From CAVRUF01 sp963716005 (GTDB lineage Bacteria > Actinomycetota > Thermoleophilia > Gaiellales > Gaiellaceae), in the NCBI GenBank assembly GCA_963716005.1, contig OY970285.1:1178001-1242000 (forward strand): a DNA stretch of 64,000 nt, written 5' to 3'. This document shows positions 16,637 through 27,142 of the stretch, piece after piece. Positions within the stretch are counted from its first letter, which is position 1, and each line of letters starts with the position of its first letter. The position numbers and the translations under genes were made by a program. The notes beneath the pieces are model-generated. The model saw only the letters and a list, made by a program, of their open reading frames with translations, had not been told where the DNA came from and searched no databases.

Positions 16637-17856
16637 GCGCGCATTCTTGCGATGAAGAAGCCCGACGTGCGGTGGACGCTCGGGAGGGTGAGGAGGAACT
16701 CGGGCCGGCGCGGATGACGAAAGCCCGGCCATTCGGCGCCAAGGTCGTCGGGCTCGAGGCCGCATGCGTCGACGACCTCCTCGTTCTCGGCGGCGCCGAT
16801 CGCGCACACCGAGTACGTGATCGAGCCGCCCGGCCGCACGCGTTCGGCGGCGACGGCGAGCAGCGCTTTCTGGAGCTCCGGCAGCGGCTTCGCGCGCCAG
16901 CGCAGGTCGGGGCGCGAGGCGAGCACGCCGGTCCCGGAGCAGGGCGCATCGACGAGCACGCGGTCGAAGCCGGTTTGCTCGGCGGGGAGCTCGAGCGCGT
17001 CGGCGTGCACGACCGTCACGTTCGTGAGGCCGAGCCGCGCCGCGTTCTCGGCGAGCTCACGGGCGCGACCCTCGTGCTTCTCCACGGCGACGACCTCGGC
17101 GGCGCCCTCCGCGAGCTGGGTCGCCTTGCCGCCGGGCGCTGCGCAGAGGTCGAGGATCCGCTCGCCGGGCTCGGCGCCGACAGCGAGACCTGCGAGCTGC
17201 GAGCCGCGGCTCTGCGGCCAGGCGTGACCGTCGCTGATCCACTCGGGCGGGATGTGGTCGACGGTGAGTGCAGTCTCGACCTCGGGATCGCGCTCGCCAG
17301 GGAGATCGGCGCGCGTGCGGACGACCGTCGGCGGCGGCTCGTTCATCGCGGCCATGAGTTCGAGCGCCGCGTCGCGCCCCTGCTCGCGCCAGAAGGTCTC
17401 GGCGATCCAGTCGGGGTACGAGTGCTTCAGCGCCGCCTCGGTGGGAGTCGCATCGGCGAACTCGGCGAGGAGCGCGAGCATCCCCTCGGCGAGCCGGCGC
17501 ATGACGGCGTTCGTGAACGGGACGGCGCGCTCGAGCCCCGCCGCCCGGACGAGCTCGACCGACTCGTTCGCCGCGGCGTGCGACGGGACGCCGTCCATGA
17601 ACCCGACCTGGTACGCGCCGATCCGAAGCGCCGCCAGGACGGGCGGATCGAGCTTGCGCGTCGGCCGGCGCCCGAGCGTGTCGATCGCGTGGTCGAGCGT
17701 CCGCTTGCGCTGCACGGTCCCGTACGCGAGCTGCATCGCGAACGCCCGGTCGCGGGCGTCGAGCCCCTCGGCCGCCGAGCGGAATGCCCGATCGGCGTAC
17801 GCGTCGTCCTCGAACACGCGGCGGACGACGTCGAAGGCGACCCGGCGGGCGCTCAT
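16633..17856 (-). CDS. rsmB: 16S rRNA (cytosine-967-C5)-methyltransferase
   Basis: m5C methyltransferase with an N-terminal NusB-like RNA-binding domain (about residues 1-130) and a Rossmann domain. Visible are the SAM loop DLCAAPGGKATQLA, the DAPCSGTGVLASRPDLRW motif, and a second-cysteine region SVCAIGAAENEE in place of the commoner STCS-type motif. It has 407 residues from the ATG at 17856; a longer start at 17895 would be encoded by the neighbouring repeat element and is rejected. Confidence 0.94.
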   Translation of the reverse strand: MSARRVAFDVVRRVFEDDAYADRAFRSAAEGLDARDRAFAMQLAYGTVQRKRTLDHAIDTLGRRPTRKLDPPVLAALRIGAYQVGFMDGVPSHAAANESVELVRAAGLERAVPFTNAVMRRLAEGMLALLAEFADATPTEAALKHSYPDWIAETFWREQGRDAALELMAAMNEPPPTVVRTRADLPGERDPEVETALTVDHIPPEWISDGHAWPQSRGSQLAGLAVGAEPGERILDLCAAPGGKATQLAEGAAEVVAVEKHEGRARELAENAARLGLTNVTVVHADALELPAEQTGFDRVLVDAPCSGTGVLASRPDLRWRAKPLPELQKALLAVAAERVRPGGSITYSVCAIGAAENEEVVDACGLEPDDLGAEWPGFRHPRRPEFLLTLPSVHRTSGFFIARMRA

Positions 17857-17872
17857 CGCGAGCCCGGAACCC

Positions 17873-17970
17873 GCGGTCCCCCGGGGGACCCCCATGTTGC
17901 ACCCCTTGGTGGCGACCCTATCGGCGAAAAGCGCACGCCTGTTGCGAAGACCGTGCCGGGGCTGTCACAG
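17873..17970 (+). repeat. Intergenic repeat family, copy 5
   Basis: Between the rsmB start and the fmt stop. GGTCCCCCGGGGGACC, TGTTGCACCCCTTGGTGGCG and ACCCTATCGGCG match copy 3 almost base for base, followed by a tail with GCGCACGCCTGTTGCGAAG and ACCGTGCCGG. Confidence 0.75.
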
Positions 17971-17983
17971 GAGTGGAACACCT

Positions 17984-18769
17984 TCAGCGCAGCCCGCGGC
18001 GGAACACCTCGAGGGTCATGCGTCGCTTGCCCTCCGGCTGCACCTCGAGGATCTCCAGCTCGCCGTCCACGACCCTTGAGCGCCACACGATCACCGGCCG
18101 GCCCTCGACCTCGCCTCGCGCGCCGATGTGCGGTGAAAGCGCGCGGATCCGGTTGTGGAGCTCCGCCGCCGGCCGCGACCAGTCGAGCTCGCGGTCGGCC
18201 GGGCCGATCTTCTCCGCGTACGTCGCGCCCTCCTCGGACTGCGGCTCGAACGCCGGCTCGGGTAGCACCGAGCCGAGGAGTTCGACCGCGAGCACGGCCG
18301 CCCGGTCGTACACCACGCCGGCGTCGTCGTCCGGCCCAACCGCGAACGCCCGCTGCGCGGCGATCGGTCCCGCATCCAGCTCGGCCGTCGTCCGGTGGAT
18401 CGTCACGCCCGTCTCCCCGTCGCCGGCCATCAGCGCCCGCTCGACCGGCGCTGCCCCGCGCCAGCGCGGCAGGAGCGACGGATGGACGTTCAGCCAAAGC
18501 CGGCCCTCCAGCAACGCGGAAGGGATCAGCGCCCCGTACGCCGCAATCACGACGGGAGCCGACCCCGGGAACGACTCCAGCTTCTCCGGCTGCTCCACAG
18601 GGATCCCGAGTCGCTCAGCCACGACTTTCGCCGGCGGCGCGCCGACCTTGCGCCCACGGCCGCGCGGACGGTCCGGCCGCGTGACCAGCACCTCGATCTC
18701 GTGCGTGGCGGCGAGCCCTTCGAGCACCGCGGCGCCGAGCGGCGCGGTCGCGGCGACGGCCAGCCGCAC
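17984..18769 (-). CDS. fmt: Methionyl-tRNA formyltransferase
   Basis: Formylates initiator Met-tRNA. The 261 residues show the formyl-folate signature NVHPSLLPRWRGAAPVERA and the C-terminal OB-like region with WRSRVVDG. It is about 50 residues shorter than the common 310, mainly in the C-terminal tRNA-binding part, but the frame is intact. It is two bases from def, the enzyme that removes the formyl group. Confidence 0.94.
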   Translation of the reverse strand: MRLAVAATAPLGAAVLEGLAATHEIEVLVTRPDRPRGRGRKVGAPPAKVVAERLGIPVEQPEKLESFPGSAPVVIAAYGALIPSALLEGRLWLNVHPSLLPRWRGAAPVERALMAGDGETGVTIHRTTAELDAGPIAAQRAFAVGPDDDAGVVYDRAAVLAVELLGSVLPEPAFEPQSEEGATYAEKIGPADRELDWSRPAAELHNRIRALSPHIGARGEVEGRPVIVWRSRVVDGELEILEVQPEGKRRMTLEVFRRGLR

Positions 18770-18771
18770 GG

Positions 18772-19344
18772 CTACCCGAGCACGGCGCGCGGCCGCAGCT
18801 CGGCGAGCGCCGCCTTGCGCGCCTCGTCCGTCGTGCGGTCGAGCGTGAGGACGCCGTCCAGATGGTCGAGCTCGTGCTGGATGACCCGCGCCTCGAGCCC
18901 CTCGGCCTCGATCTCGAGCTTCTCCCCCGCAGGCGACTGCGCCTCGATGGTCACGGCCGTCGGCCGCTCCACCGGGACGATGATCGTGGCCGAGCCGAGC
19001 GACAGGCAGCCCTCGTCGGTGGTGTCGACTTCCTCCGAGCTGGACACGATCTTCGGGTTCACGAGCGCGGTGACCGGGCCGTCCTCATCGGTCTGGTAGA
19101 CGAGCACCCGCTGGAGGATCCCGATCTGCGGCGCCGCGAGCCCGACCCCGCGCGCCTCCTGCATCAGCCGCCCCATCCGCTCGGCCAGCGCGCCGAGCGC
19201 CTCGTCGAACACCTCGACCTCGCGCGTCGCCATCCGCAGCACCGGATCCGGGTACTGGCGCACCTGCGCGAGCGCCAGCCGGCGCCGCGCGTCGCGCTCG
19301 GCGTCGAGTTGCTCGTCTCTCACCTGCCCTTCGACGTCGCTCAT
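18772..19344 (-). CDS. def: Peptide deformylase
   Basis: Metalloenzyme that removes the N-formyl group from nascent proteins. All three motifs are present: GVGLAAPQIG, EGCLSLG and HELDHLDG (metal ligands Cys and two His). The 190 residues include an N-terminal basic extension of about 20 residues. It sits between fmt and priA, the usual order. Confidence 0.97.
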   Translation of the reverse strand: MSDVEGQVRDEQLDAERDARRRLALAQVRQYPDPVLRMATREVEVFDEALGALAERMGRLMQEARGVGLAAPQIGILQRVLVYQTDEDGPVTALVNPKIVSSSEEVDTTDEGCLSLGSATIIVPVERPTAVTIEAQSPAGEKLEIEAEGLEARVIQHELDHLDGVLTLDRTTDEARKAALAELRPRAVLG

Positions 19345-19357
19345 GCTCGGATCCTAA

Positions 19358-21290
19358 TCAGACGCCCTGGGGGTCAACGTCCACCACCGCGGTGAGCCCG
19401 TCGCGGCGCATCGCCTTCGCGGCCGTGCCGAGCAGCCGGCCCGCTGGAACGGCGACACGGCGCGGGTTGTCCGTCTTCGCGAGAAGCTGCGCGCGATGGC
19501 GTCCGCGTAGGCGCAGGAGCGGCGCCGGGCCGAGGAGATCCGCGACGCCGAGGCGCTCCAATTCCGTGCGCAACTCGCGCAGCGCGGTCATCGGGCCGTC
19601 GCGGGTCGGGCCGCTCACGACGACGCTCACGAGGTGCTTGAACGGCGGGTAGCCGAGCGCGCGGCGGCGGTCGAGCTCGCCCGCCAGGAACTCGTCCACG
19701 GCATGCCTCGCGGCGAGCGCGATCGGGCGGGCATCGGGCTGGTACGTCTGCACGAGCACGCGGCCCGGCGCGTCGCGGCCGCTCCGCCCGGCGAGCTGCG
19801 TGACGAGCTGGAACGTCCGCTCCTCCGCGCGAAAGTCGGGGAGCCCGAGGCCCGTGTCGGCGTCGACGACCGCAGCGAGCTTCACGCCGGAGAAGTGGTG
19901 GCCCTTCGCGACCATCTGCGTGCCGAGGAGGACGACGCGGTCGGCCTCGTCGAAGCGGGTGAGCGTCTCGGAAAGCTTCATGGGATCGCCGGTCGTGTCC
20001 GCGTCGAGGCGCAGCAGCTCCAACCCCGGAAGCGACGCCGCGAGCTCCTCCTCCAGCGCCTCCGTCCCGGCCCCGAGCCGCGCCAGCTCGGCCGCGCCGC
20101 ACGAGGGGCAGAGCTTCGGCGCCGGCCGCACGAGCCCGCAGTGGTGGCAGTGAAGCTGCCCGTCGCCGTGCAAGCGTCAGCGCGACGTCGCAGTGCTCGC
20201 AGCGCGGCGTCACGCCGCACGCGCGACAGTGGATCGCGGGCGCGATCCCGCGGCGGTTGAGGAGGAGGATCGCCTTGCCGCCCTGATCCTCGATCTCGCC
20301 GAGCGCGGCGAGAAGCGGCGTCGAGAGCGGATACCCGGTCTCGCGGCGCAGGTCGACGATCTTCACCGGCGGAAGCGACGCGCCGATGCGACCGCCAAGG
20401 TCGAGGCGCTCAAGCAGCTCCCAGCTTTCGGCTCGCGGCGTCGCGCTGCCGTAGACGACGACCGCGCCCTCGAGCGCGCCCCGCTTGGCCGCGACGGTGC
20501 GCGCGTCGTAGCGCGGGTCCGAGTCCTGCTTGTAGGAGGAGTCGTGTTCCTCGTCGACGCAGATGAGCCCGAGCCGCTCCACCGGCGCGAACACCGCCGA
20601 GCGCGCGCCCACGACAACGCGGGCCTCGCCGGACGCGATCCGCTCGCGCTCGTCGCGGCGCTCTGCGTCGGTCAGGCGCGAGTGGAGCACCGCGACGCCG
20701 TCCCTGAACCGGGCGCGGAACCGCGCGGCCGTCTGCGGCGTCAACGCGATCTCGGGCACGAGCACGATCGCGCCGAGCCCTCGCTCGAGCGCCTCCTCAC
20801 ACGCGCGCAGGTAGATCTCGGTCTTGCCGCTTCCGGTCGCGCCGTGGAGGAGTAGGTGCGCGGGCGAGCCGAGCGCGCCGACGATCCGCTCGAGCGCCAC
20901 GGTTTGGGCCGGCGAGAGCTCGGACGGCCGAATCTCCTCGGACACCGCCTCCACCGGACGCTCGCGGCGCTTCGCCCCTGCGCGCCGTGCACGTGACGGC
21001 GGCGCCACTAGGCCGAGCGTGCGCGCGGGCGTCGAGCCGTAGTGGTCGGCCATCCAGAGACCCAGGTCGACGAGCGCGCCCGGAACCGTCCCGAGGATCT
21101 TGTCGACCGCGACCGGATCGACGCCGTCAGGCTTCTCGTCGCCGGTCTCCACCACGACGCCGCGGCGCGTGACCCGGCCGAACTGCACGGACACGACCGA
21201 GCCCTTCTCGAGACCGTCGCCGAGGTACGTGAACGGGCGCGCGACGGCCCGGGCGGTGACGAGTGGAACGACAGAGGCGTAGCGCGGCAC
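19358..21290 (-). CDS. priA: Primosomal helicase PriA, one frame break
   Basis: Replication-restart helicase. From the ATG at 21290 the frame covers the 3'-end-binding domain, Walker A (HGATGSGKTEIYL), VDEEHDSSYK and GSATPRAES. It runs into the zinc region CRACGVTPRCEHCD. There the frame changes by one base near 20173, and the second half continues with CHHCG, CPSCG, a helicase C domain (VAKGHHF, GRSGRD) and the C-terminal domain to 19358. The break falls between zinc cysteines and looks like a sequence error. It is divergent from the DtxR-type gene, 14 bp away. Confidence 0.9.
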
Positions 21291-21304
21291 CCTAGAATCG
21301 TCGC

Positions 21305-21982
21305 ATGGCCCAGGGACATTCCGTCGACGACTACATCGAGACGATCTACTTCCTCGCCTTCCCGGTCGGCGAATACCACCCGGTGACCGAGGGCCCGCCG
21401 ACCCTGGCGGTGCGCGTCGCGGACATGCTCGGCGTCTCCCGCGCCTCGGCCGGCGAGATGCTGAAGCGCATGGAGGACGACGGCCTGATCGAGCGCGGCG
21501 AGCACAAGGAGGCGATCCTCACGCCGAAGGGCGTCGAGCTCGCCGAGCGCGTCGTGCGCAAGCACCGGATCATCGAGCGGCTGCTGACGGACTTCATGGG
21601 CTACACGGCCGCCGAGTCGCACGTCCACGCCGACGAGCTCGGCGACACGTTCACGGACGACATGATCGAGCGGATCGCCGAGAAGCTCGGGAACCCGGAC
21701 CGCTGCCCGCACGGCTGGCCGGTCGACACGACGTTCGAGCAGGCGGAGAACAAGGAGCTGAAGGCGCTGGCCGAGCTCGAGCCCGGCGCGCACGCGGAGA
21801 TCGTCCGCCTCGCCGAGCACGACGGCGACCTGCTCCACTGGTACTACGACTCGGGGCTCGTCCCCGGCACCGCGGTCGAGCTCAGCACCTCCGACGGCGA
21901 GACGTACACGGTCAAGCGCGCCGGCTCAGAGGTCGCGCTCGGCGAGAAGGCCGCTTCCGGCCTCTTCGTCCGCGCGGCCTAA
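21305..21982 (+). CDS. DtxR/MntR-family metal-dependent repressor
   Basis: 225 residues: an N-terminal winged helix (ADMLGVSRASAGEMLKRMED), a helical dimerisation and metal-binding domain (HADELGDTFTDDMIERI with likely His/Glu ligands), and a C-terminal SH3-like domain. This is the DtxR/IdeR architecture, responding to iron or manganese; which metal cannot be decided here. It is divergent from priA and convergent with metK, 12 bp away. No target metal transporter is nearby. Confidence 0.9.
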   Translation: MAQGHSVDDYIETIYFLAFPVGEYHPVTEGPPTLAVRVADMLGVSRASAGEMLKRMEDDGLIERGEHKEAILTPKGVELAERVVRKHRIIERLLTDFMGYTAAESHVHADELGDTFTDDMIERIAEKLGNPDRCPHGWPVDTTFEQAENKELKALAELEPGAHAEIVRLAEHDGDLLHWYYDSGLVPGTAVELSTSDGETYTVKRAGSEVALGEKAASGLFVRAA

Positions 21983-21994
21983 CCGGACGCGGTT

Positions 21995-23245
21995 CTAGAG
22001 GGGCGTCGCTACCGCGGCGGGAAACCCGGCGGCCGCCCGCAATGCCTCGGCCTTGTCCGTCCGCTCCCACGTGAAGTCGGGATCGTTGCGGCCGAAGTGC
22101 CCGTAGGCGGCGGTCTTCGCGTAGATCGGGCGGCGCAGGTCGAGATCGCGGACGATCGCGCCCGGGCGCAGGTCGAAGTGCTCGCGGACGAGCTCCTCGA
22201 TGCGCGGAACGCCGATGTGCTCGGTGCCGAAGCACTCCACCTCGATCGAGACCGGATGCGCGACGCCGATCGCGTAGGCGATCTGGAGCTCGCAACGCTC
22301 CGCGAGGCCCGCTGCGACGACGTTCTTCGCCACGTAGCGCGCGGCGTAGGCCGCGGAACGGTCGACCTTCGTCGGATCCTTGCCGGAGAACGCGCCGCCG
22401 CCGTGGCGCGCGGCGCCGCCGTAGGTGTCCACGATGATCTTGCGGCCGGTGAGACCGGTGTCGGCGCCCGGGCCGCCGAGCACGAAGCGCCCGGTCGGGT
22501 TCACGAGGACGAAGTCGCGGTCGTCGAGGATGGACTCGTCGAAGAGATCCGCCGGGAGGACCGGGCGCAGGACGTGCTCGATGATCTCGGGCTTCAGGTG
22601 CGTGTCGATGTCGATCCCGTCGCGGTGCTGCGTCGAGATCAGAACGCGCTCGATCTCGACCGGGCGCTGCCGGCCGTGCTCGTCCACCTCGTAGCGGACG
22701 GTGACCTGCGCCTTGCCGTCGGGACGGAGATACGTGAGCTGGTCGCGGCGTGCCTGTGCGAGCTGCTTGGCGATGCGGTGCGCGAGCATGATCGGGAGCG
22801 GCATGAGCTCCTCGGTCTCGGTGCACGCGTACCCGAACATCATCCCCTGGTCGCCCGCGCCGACCTTGTCGAGATCGTCGTCGCCGGCGGAGTGCTGTTC
22901 CTCGTAGGAGGCGTCGACCCCCTGCGCGATGTCCGGGGACTGCTCGTCGAGCGCCACGATCACGCCGCAGGTGTCGGCGTCGAAACCGTACTTGGCCCGG
23001 TCGTAGCCGATCGCGCGGATCCGCTCGCGCACCAGCCTCGGAATGTCGACGTACGTCTCGGTCGTGATCTCGCCCGCGACGACCACGAGCCCGGTCGTGA
23101 TGAGGGTCTCGCAGGCGACGCGACCGGCCGGATCCTCGGCGAGGACGGCGTCGAGAACGGAGTCCGAGATCTGGTCGGCCATCTTGTCCGGATGGCCCTC
23201 GGTGACGGACTCCGAGGTGAACGGAAATGTGCGCGGTTCCGGCAT
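21995..23245 (-). CDS. metK: S-adenosylmethionine synthetase
   Basis: Makes SAM from methionine and ATP. The 416 residues are full-length and unbroken: N-terminal FTSESVTEGHPDKMADQ, GAGDQGMMFGYA, and the phosphate loop GGGAFSGKDPTKVDRSAAY. It supplies the several SAM methyltransferases in the window. It is transcribed alone or with the lipoprotein gene 24 bp upstream. Confidence 0.98.
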   Translation of the reverse strand: MPEPRTFPFTSESVTEGHPDKMADQISDSVLDAVLAEDPAGRVACETLITTGLVVVAGEITTETYVDIPRLVRERIRAIGYDRAKYGFDADTCGVIVALDEQSPDIAQGVDASYEEQHSAGDDDLDKVGAGDQGMMFGYACTETEELMPLPIMLAHRIAKQLAQARRDQLTYLRPDGKAQVTVRYEVDEHGRQRPVEIERVLISTQHRDGIDIDTHLKPEIIEHVLRPVLPADLFDESILDDRDFVLVNPTGRFVLGGPGADTGLTGRKIIVDTYGGAARHGGGAFSGKDPTKVDRSAAYAARYVAKNVVAAGLAERCELQIAYAIGVAHPVSIEVECFGTEHIGVPRIEELVREHFDLRPGAIVRDLDLRRPIYAKTAAYGHFGRNDPDFTWERTDKAEALRAAAGFPAAVATPL

Positions 23246-23269
23246 GGCCGGGAAGACTACCGACCCGCG

Positions 23270-24832
23270 CTAGTCGATTTCGAGGAACCCTTCGAACGAC
23301 ACCGAGCCGTCGTCGGGCTCGTCGCTCCAGAAGAAGAGCGACTTGAGCGGCTCCAGGTTGTCCGCGGCGTCGGCGAGGGGGACGTACGGAGTCCAGCCCT
23401 CCTCCGACCCGACGGGCGGGCCCGCCATTCCCAGGCCGGTAGCGCTCATGAGGCCGGCCGCGCTCGCCAGGTTCACGTACACGACGGCGGCGGCATCGTC
23501 GGAAACGCCGGCCTCTTTGCGGCCGTCCGCGTACGCGGGATCGTCGGCGAGGCTCGAGCCGCTCTTGAGCGCCGAGAGCCCGGCCTCCGAGTTCGACGCG
23601 ACGAGCTTCCCGTCGGTGGTCGCGAGATACAGCACGGGATTCCCGGCGTTCAGGAGCACCTTGGCGTTCATGCCCTCGATGCTCGTGTCCTCGAGCCCGA
23701 TCGAGGTCTCCTCGCCCATGAAGCCCATGAGACCGCCGGCCTTGGTGACGAGGTTCTCGATCAGCGCCATCGCCTCGTCCTCGTCCTCCACCTCGGTGGC
23801 GAAGACGACGACAGGCGTGAGCGAGACGTACGACGTGTCCGGCGCGGGCGCGTACACCGCGACGCCGGTCTCGCCGTCGAAGAGCCCGGCGACGTCGCCG
23901 TCGATCGAAAGCCCGAGCGCGAACTGGATCTGCGCGAGCGTCTGCGCCGCCGTCGAGTCGTTGGCCGAGGCGCACTTGACGATCTCGCGGATCGCGTCGC
24001 CGATGCCCGAGGTCGAGACGAACGCGAGCGCGCCCTCGCGGAAGAACCCGTCAAGCTCGGCGCCGCCCTCGTCGCCGACCGGGATGACCGCGCTCGAGAC
24101 GTCGCCACCGATGCGGATGCCGCCCTCCTCGGCTCGCGCGGCGAGCGCGAACGAGGCGCCCGAGGCGTCTTCGTCGCCGCCGAAGCACTTCGCGAGCGCC
24201 GTCTGCGCCCCGCCGAGCTCCGGCTCGACATTGGCCGCCTCGACGAGGCGTCCGTTCACGTAGACGGTCGCGATCGCGTCGGTGAACAGATTCTCGGTCG
24301 CGTCCTGGTAGGCGTCCTCGTCGGCGAGCGAGTCGCCAGACTCGCGGGCCGCGTTGAACGCGTCGAGCGATTCCTGTGACCCGGCGGCGGCCCACCAGCC
24401 GTCCTCGAGCTCCTCGGTCACGCCGGGCTCGTCGCCTGTGGCGACGATCTTCTGCAGCTTCGCGGAATCGGTCGGTTGCGTCAGGAGAACGACCTCCTCG
24501 CCCTTCGTGTCGAACCCGACGATCGCGATCTCGTCGCCGACGGCAGGGCGGATGTCGTTCTCGAACGAGAGGCCCTCCTCGCTGCCAAGCTCACCGAGCG
24601 CCTTGTCGATCGCGCCCTTCCCGTCCGGGAACTTGGCGAGGAGCGCGTCGAGCGCCTGCCACTGGTCGCCCTCGGTGTCCGTGTCGACCGTGGCGAAGAT
24701 CGCCGTCGAGGCCGGCGCGTACACCGCCGCTCCCGATGTCGCTCCGCCGCTGCTCGAATTTCCGCACGCGGACGCCCCGAGAGCGAGTCCGATGGAGAGG
24801 GCAATGAGCGTTGCGGCGCGAAACGGGCGCAC
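23270..24832 (-). CDS. DUF3352-like lipoprotein
   Basis: A 520-residue secreted lipoprotein. The GTG start at 24832 gives a basic N-terminus (RPFR), a hydrophobic stretch and a lipobox LGASAC at about residues 15-20, followed by a Ser/Gly linker. The body is acidic with repeated beta-alpha segments, in the style of DUF3352 proteins of actinobacteria; function is unknown. The lipidation enzyme Lgt is encoded near 37 kb. A start further upstream would destroy the signal peptide. Confidence 0.75.
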   Translation of the reverse strand: MRPFRAATLIALSIGLALGASACGNSSSGGATSGAAVYAPASTAIFATVDTDTEGDQWQALDALLAKFPDGKGAIDKALGELGSEEGLSFENDIRPAVGDEIAIVGFDTKGEEVVLLTQPTDSAKLQKIVATGDEPGVTEELEDGWWAAAGSQESLDAFNAARESGDSLADEDAYQDATENLFTDAIATVYVNGRLVEAANVEPELGGAQTALAKCFGGDEDASGASFALAARAEEGGIRIGGDVSSAVIPVGDEGGAELDGFFREGALAFVSTSGIGDAIREIVKCASANDSTAAQTLAQIQFALGLSIDGDVAGLFDGETGVAVYAPAPDTSYVSLTPVVVFATEVEDEDEAMALIENLVTKAGGLMGFMGEETSIGLEDTSIEGMNAKVLLNAGNPVLYLATTDGKLVASNSEAGLSALKSGSSLADDPAYADGRKEAGVSDDAAAVVYVNLASAAGLMSATGLGMAGPPVGSEEGWTPYVPLADAADNLEPLKSLFFWSDEPDDGSVSFEGFLEID

Positions 24833-24864
24833 GAACTGAGAGTAGCGGCCGTTCGGGCGGGCGG

Positions 24865-25821
24865 CTATTCCCCTGTTGGGGCGCGGCCCATGAGCCGCAC
24901 GACCGCCTCGGCGGGCGTGTCGCCGTCGAGGACGTGGCAGACCGCCTCGGTGATCGGCAGCTCGATTCCCAGCCGGTGCGCGAGGTCGCGGAGCACCGGC
25001 GCCGTCGTCAGCCCCTCGACCGCCATCTTGATCTCGGCGCGCGCCTCGTCGGCGGTCGCGCCGCGGGCGATCAGCTCGCCCGCGCGGCGGTTGCGGCTGT
25101 GGCGGCTCCAGCACGTGACCATCAGGTCGCCCATGCCGGCGAGCCCGGAGAACGTCTCCTGCCTGGCGCCGGACGCCTCGCCGAGCCGCACCATCTCGCT
25201 GAGCCCGCGCGTCAGGAGCCCGGCCTTCGCATTGTCGCCCATGCCGAGCCCGTCGACCGCGCCGGCGCCGAGGGCGATCACGTTCTTCGCGGCCGCGCAG
25301 AGCTCGACCCCGACGACGTCGGTGTTCACGTAGACGCGGAAGCGCGGCGTATGGATCTCCTCCTGGAGCCGCTTGCCGAGCTCCATGTCATCGCAGGCGA
25401 TCACCGCGGCCGCGGGCAGGCCGAGCGAGATCTCCTCCGCATGGTTCGGGCCGGAGAGCACCGCGACCGGACGCCCCTCGACGACCGTGGAGAGGCGGTT
25501 GCCCGACTCGGGATCGAGGCCCTTGACGAGGCTCACGATCGGAGCGTCGCCGGGCAGCGCGGCGACGACCTCACGGAAGCAGCGGCTGGGAACAGCGATC
25601 GCGAACGTCTCCGCGTCGGCCAGACCCGGATCGTCGAGCGTCACCGGGTGCACGCCGGAGAGGTCGAGTTCCGTCAGGTAGCGGGGGTTGTGGCCGGTCT
25701 CCGCGATCGCGCGCACCTGCTCGGGGTCGCGGCAAGCGAGCAGCGTCTCGTGCCCGTGCTCGGCGAGGAGCGCGGCGAAGGCCGACCCCCACGAGCCGCC
25801 CCCGACGACCGCGATCTTCAT
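24865..25821 (-). CDS. gpsA: Glycerol-3-phosphate dehydrogenase (NAD(P)+)
   Basis: Reduces dihydroxyacetone phosphate to sn-glycerol 3-phosphate, the phospholipid backbone. The 318 residues show the N-terminal dinucleotide fold (VVGGGSWGSAFA), SGPNHAEEI, the catalytic lysine region CAAAKNVIALGAG and FSGLAGMGDLMVTC. It overlaps der by four bases. With plsC next in the run it forms a lipid-synthesis group. Confidence 0.97.
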   Translation of the reverse strand: MKIAVVGGGSWGSAFAALLAEHGHETLLACRDPEQVRAIAETGHNPRYLTELDLSGVHPVTLDDPGLADAETFAIAVPSRCFREVVAALPGDAPIVSLVKGLDPESGNRLSTVVEGRPVAVLSGPNHAEEISLGLPAAAVIACDDMELGKRLQEEIHTPRFRVYVNTDVVGVELCAAAKNVIALGAGAVDGLGMGDNAKAGLLTRGLSEMVRLGEASGARQETFSGLAGMGDLMVTCWSRHSRNRRAGELIARGATADEARAEIKMAVEGLTTAPVLRDLAHRLGIELPITEAVCHVLDGDTPAEAVVRLMGRAPTGE

Positions 25822-27142
25822 GTGCGTCGCGCGAAGTCGATCACGACGGGGACGCCCGAAAGGCCGAACCGCTCGCGCAGCCGGTTCTCGACCCAGTAGC
25901 CGTAGTCACGCGTCATGAGAGAGGGATCGTTAACGAAGACTTTGAATCGCGGCGGGCGAACCGCCGTCTGCGTCCCGTAGAGCAGGTTCAGCCGCCGGCC
26001 CTTCCCCGGCTTGGTCGGGCCCGGCCGCTGCGCGCGGAGCTCCTGGAGGAAGTCGTTCAGCTCGGGCGTCGAGATGCGCGCGGTGTGCTTCGCGAAGAGC
26101 TCGGCGATCTTGTCCAGCATGCGGATCATCCCGCGGCTCGATTTCGCGGAGACGGCGACCAGCGGAGGCCGCTGGCGCAGCCGCTCCTCGAGGACCGGGC
26201 GGATGTCCTCGACGTCGATCGTCGTGATGTCCCACTTGGAGAGGATCACGAGCGTCGAGCACCCGGCCGTGCGGGCGACGTCCGCCACCCGCGAGGTCCT
26301 GGTCGACCATGCCCTCGCTCGAGTCGATGAGGACGAGCGCGACGTCGGCGCGCTCGGCCGCCTGGATGCGCGCGGAGCTCCGAGTAGTACTCGATCCCCT
26401 GCCGCTGCCTGCGCTTGCGGCGCAGCCCGGCCGTGTCCACGAAGACGAAGGTCTGGTCGCCTCGCTCGACGATCGTGTCGATCGCGTCCCGCGTGGTGCC
26501 CGGTTTCTCGGAGACGATCACGCGCTCCTCGCCGACGATCGCGTTGAGGAGCGATGACTTGCCCACGTTCGGACGCCCGAGGATGGCCACGCGGATCGCG
26601 TCCTCCCCCACCTCGGCGCGGCCCTGGGCCCCGGCCGCGCGCAGCTCGTCGACGATGCGGTCGAGCAGGTCGCCGGTGTTGTGGCCGTGCACGGCCGAGA
26701 CGGGGAGCGGGTCGCCGAGTCCAAGCGAGTGGAACTCGAGCGCGCTCTGGTCGCGGCGGGGATCGTCGATCTTGTTCGCGAGCAGCACGACCGGCTTGGA
26801 GGAGCGGCGCAGGATGTCGGCGATCTCCTCGTCCCCGGGCGTGACGCCGTTCTGGGCGTCGACGACGAAGAGGACGAGGTCGGCCTCCTCCACCGCGCGG
26901 CGGGCTTGCTGGGCGATCGACTGCGTCATCGGCGTCGAGTCGGCGAGGTCGACGCCGCCGGTGTCCACGAGCAGGAACTTGGAGCCCGACCACTCGCAGA
27001 CGATCTCCTTGCGGTCGCGCGTGACTCCGGGTGTCTCGAATACGACGGCCTGGCGGGTCGCCGAGAGCCGGTTCACGAGGGTCGACTTGCCGACGTTGGG
27101 GAAGCCGACGATCGCGACCGTGCCGAGGAGGTCGGCGGTCAT
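25818..27142 (-). CDS. der: Ribosome-assembly GTPase Der, two frame breaks
   Basis: Double GTPase required for 50S assembly. The first G domain starts AIVGFPNVGKSTLVNRL with DTGGVDL and NKIDD; the second has ILGRPNVGKSSLLNAI and DTAGLRRKRR, then a KH-like C-terminal domain ending in VVIDFARR. The frame breaks twice within the second G domain, each resolved by dropping one base, near 26375 and 26290. The intervening bases encode the expected ADVALVLIDSSEGMVDQDL, which argues for two insertion errors. It overlaps gpsA and plsC by four bases each. Confidence 0.9.

Noticed and set aside
9943..17970. Repeat copies as promoters with TTGCAC and TATCGA boxes
   Set aside because: Spacing fits in copies 3 and 5, but copy 9 has the two boxes nearly touching and copy 8 sits between convergent genes.
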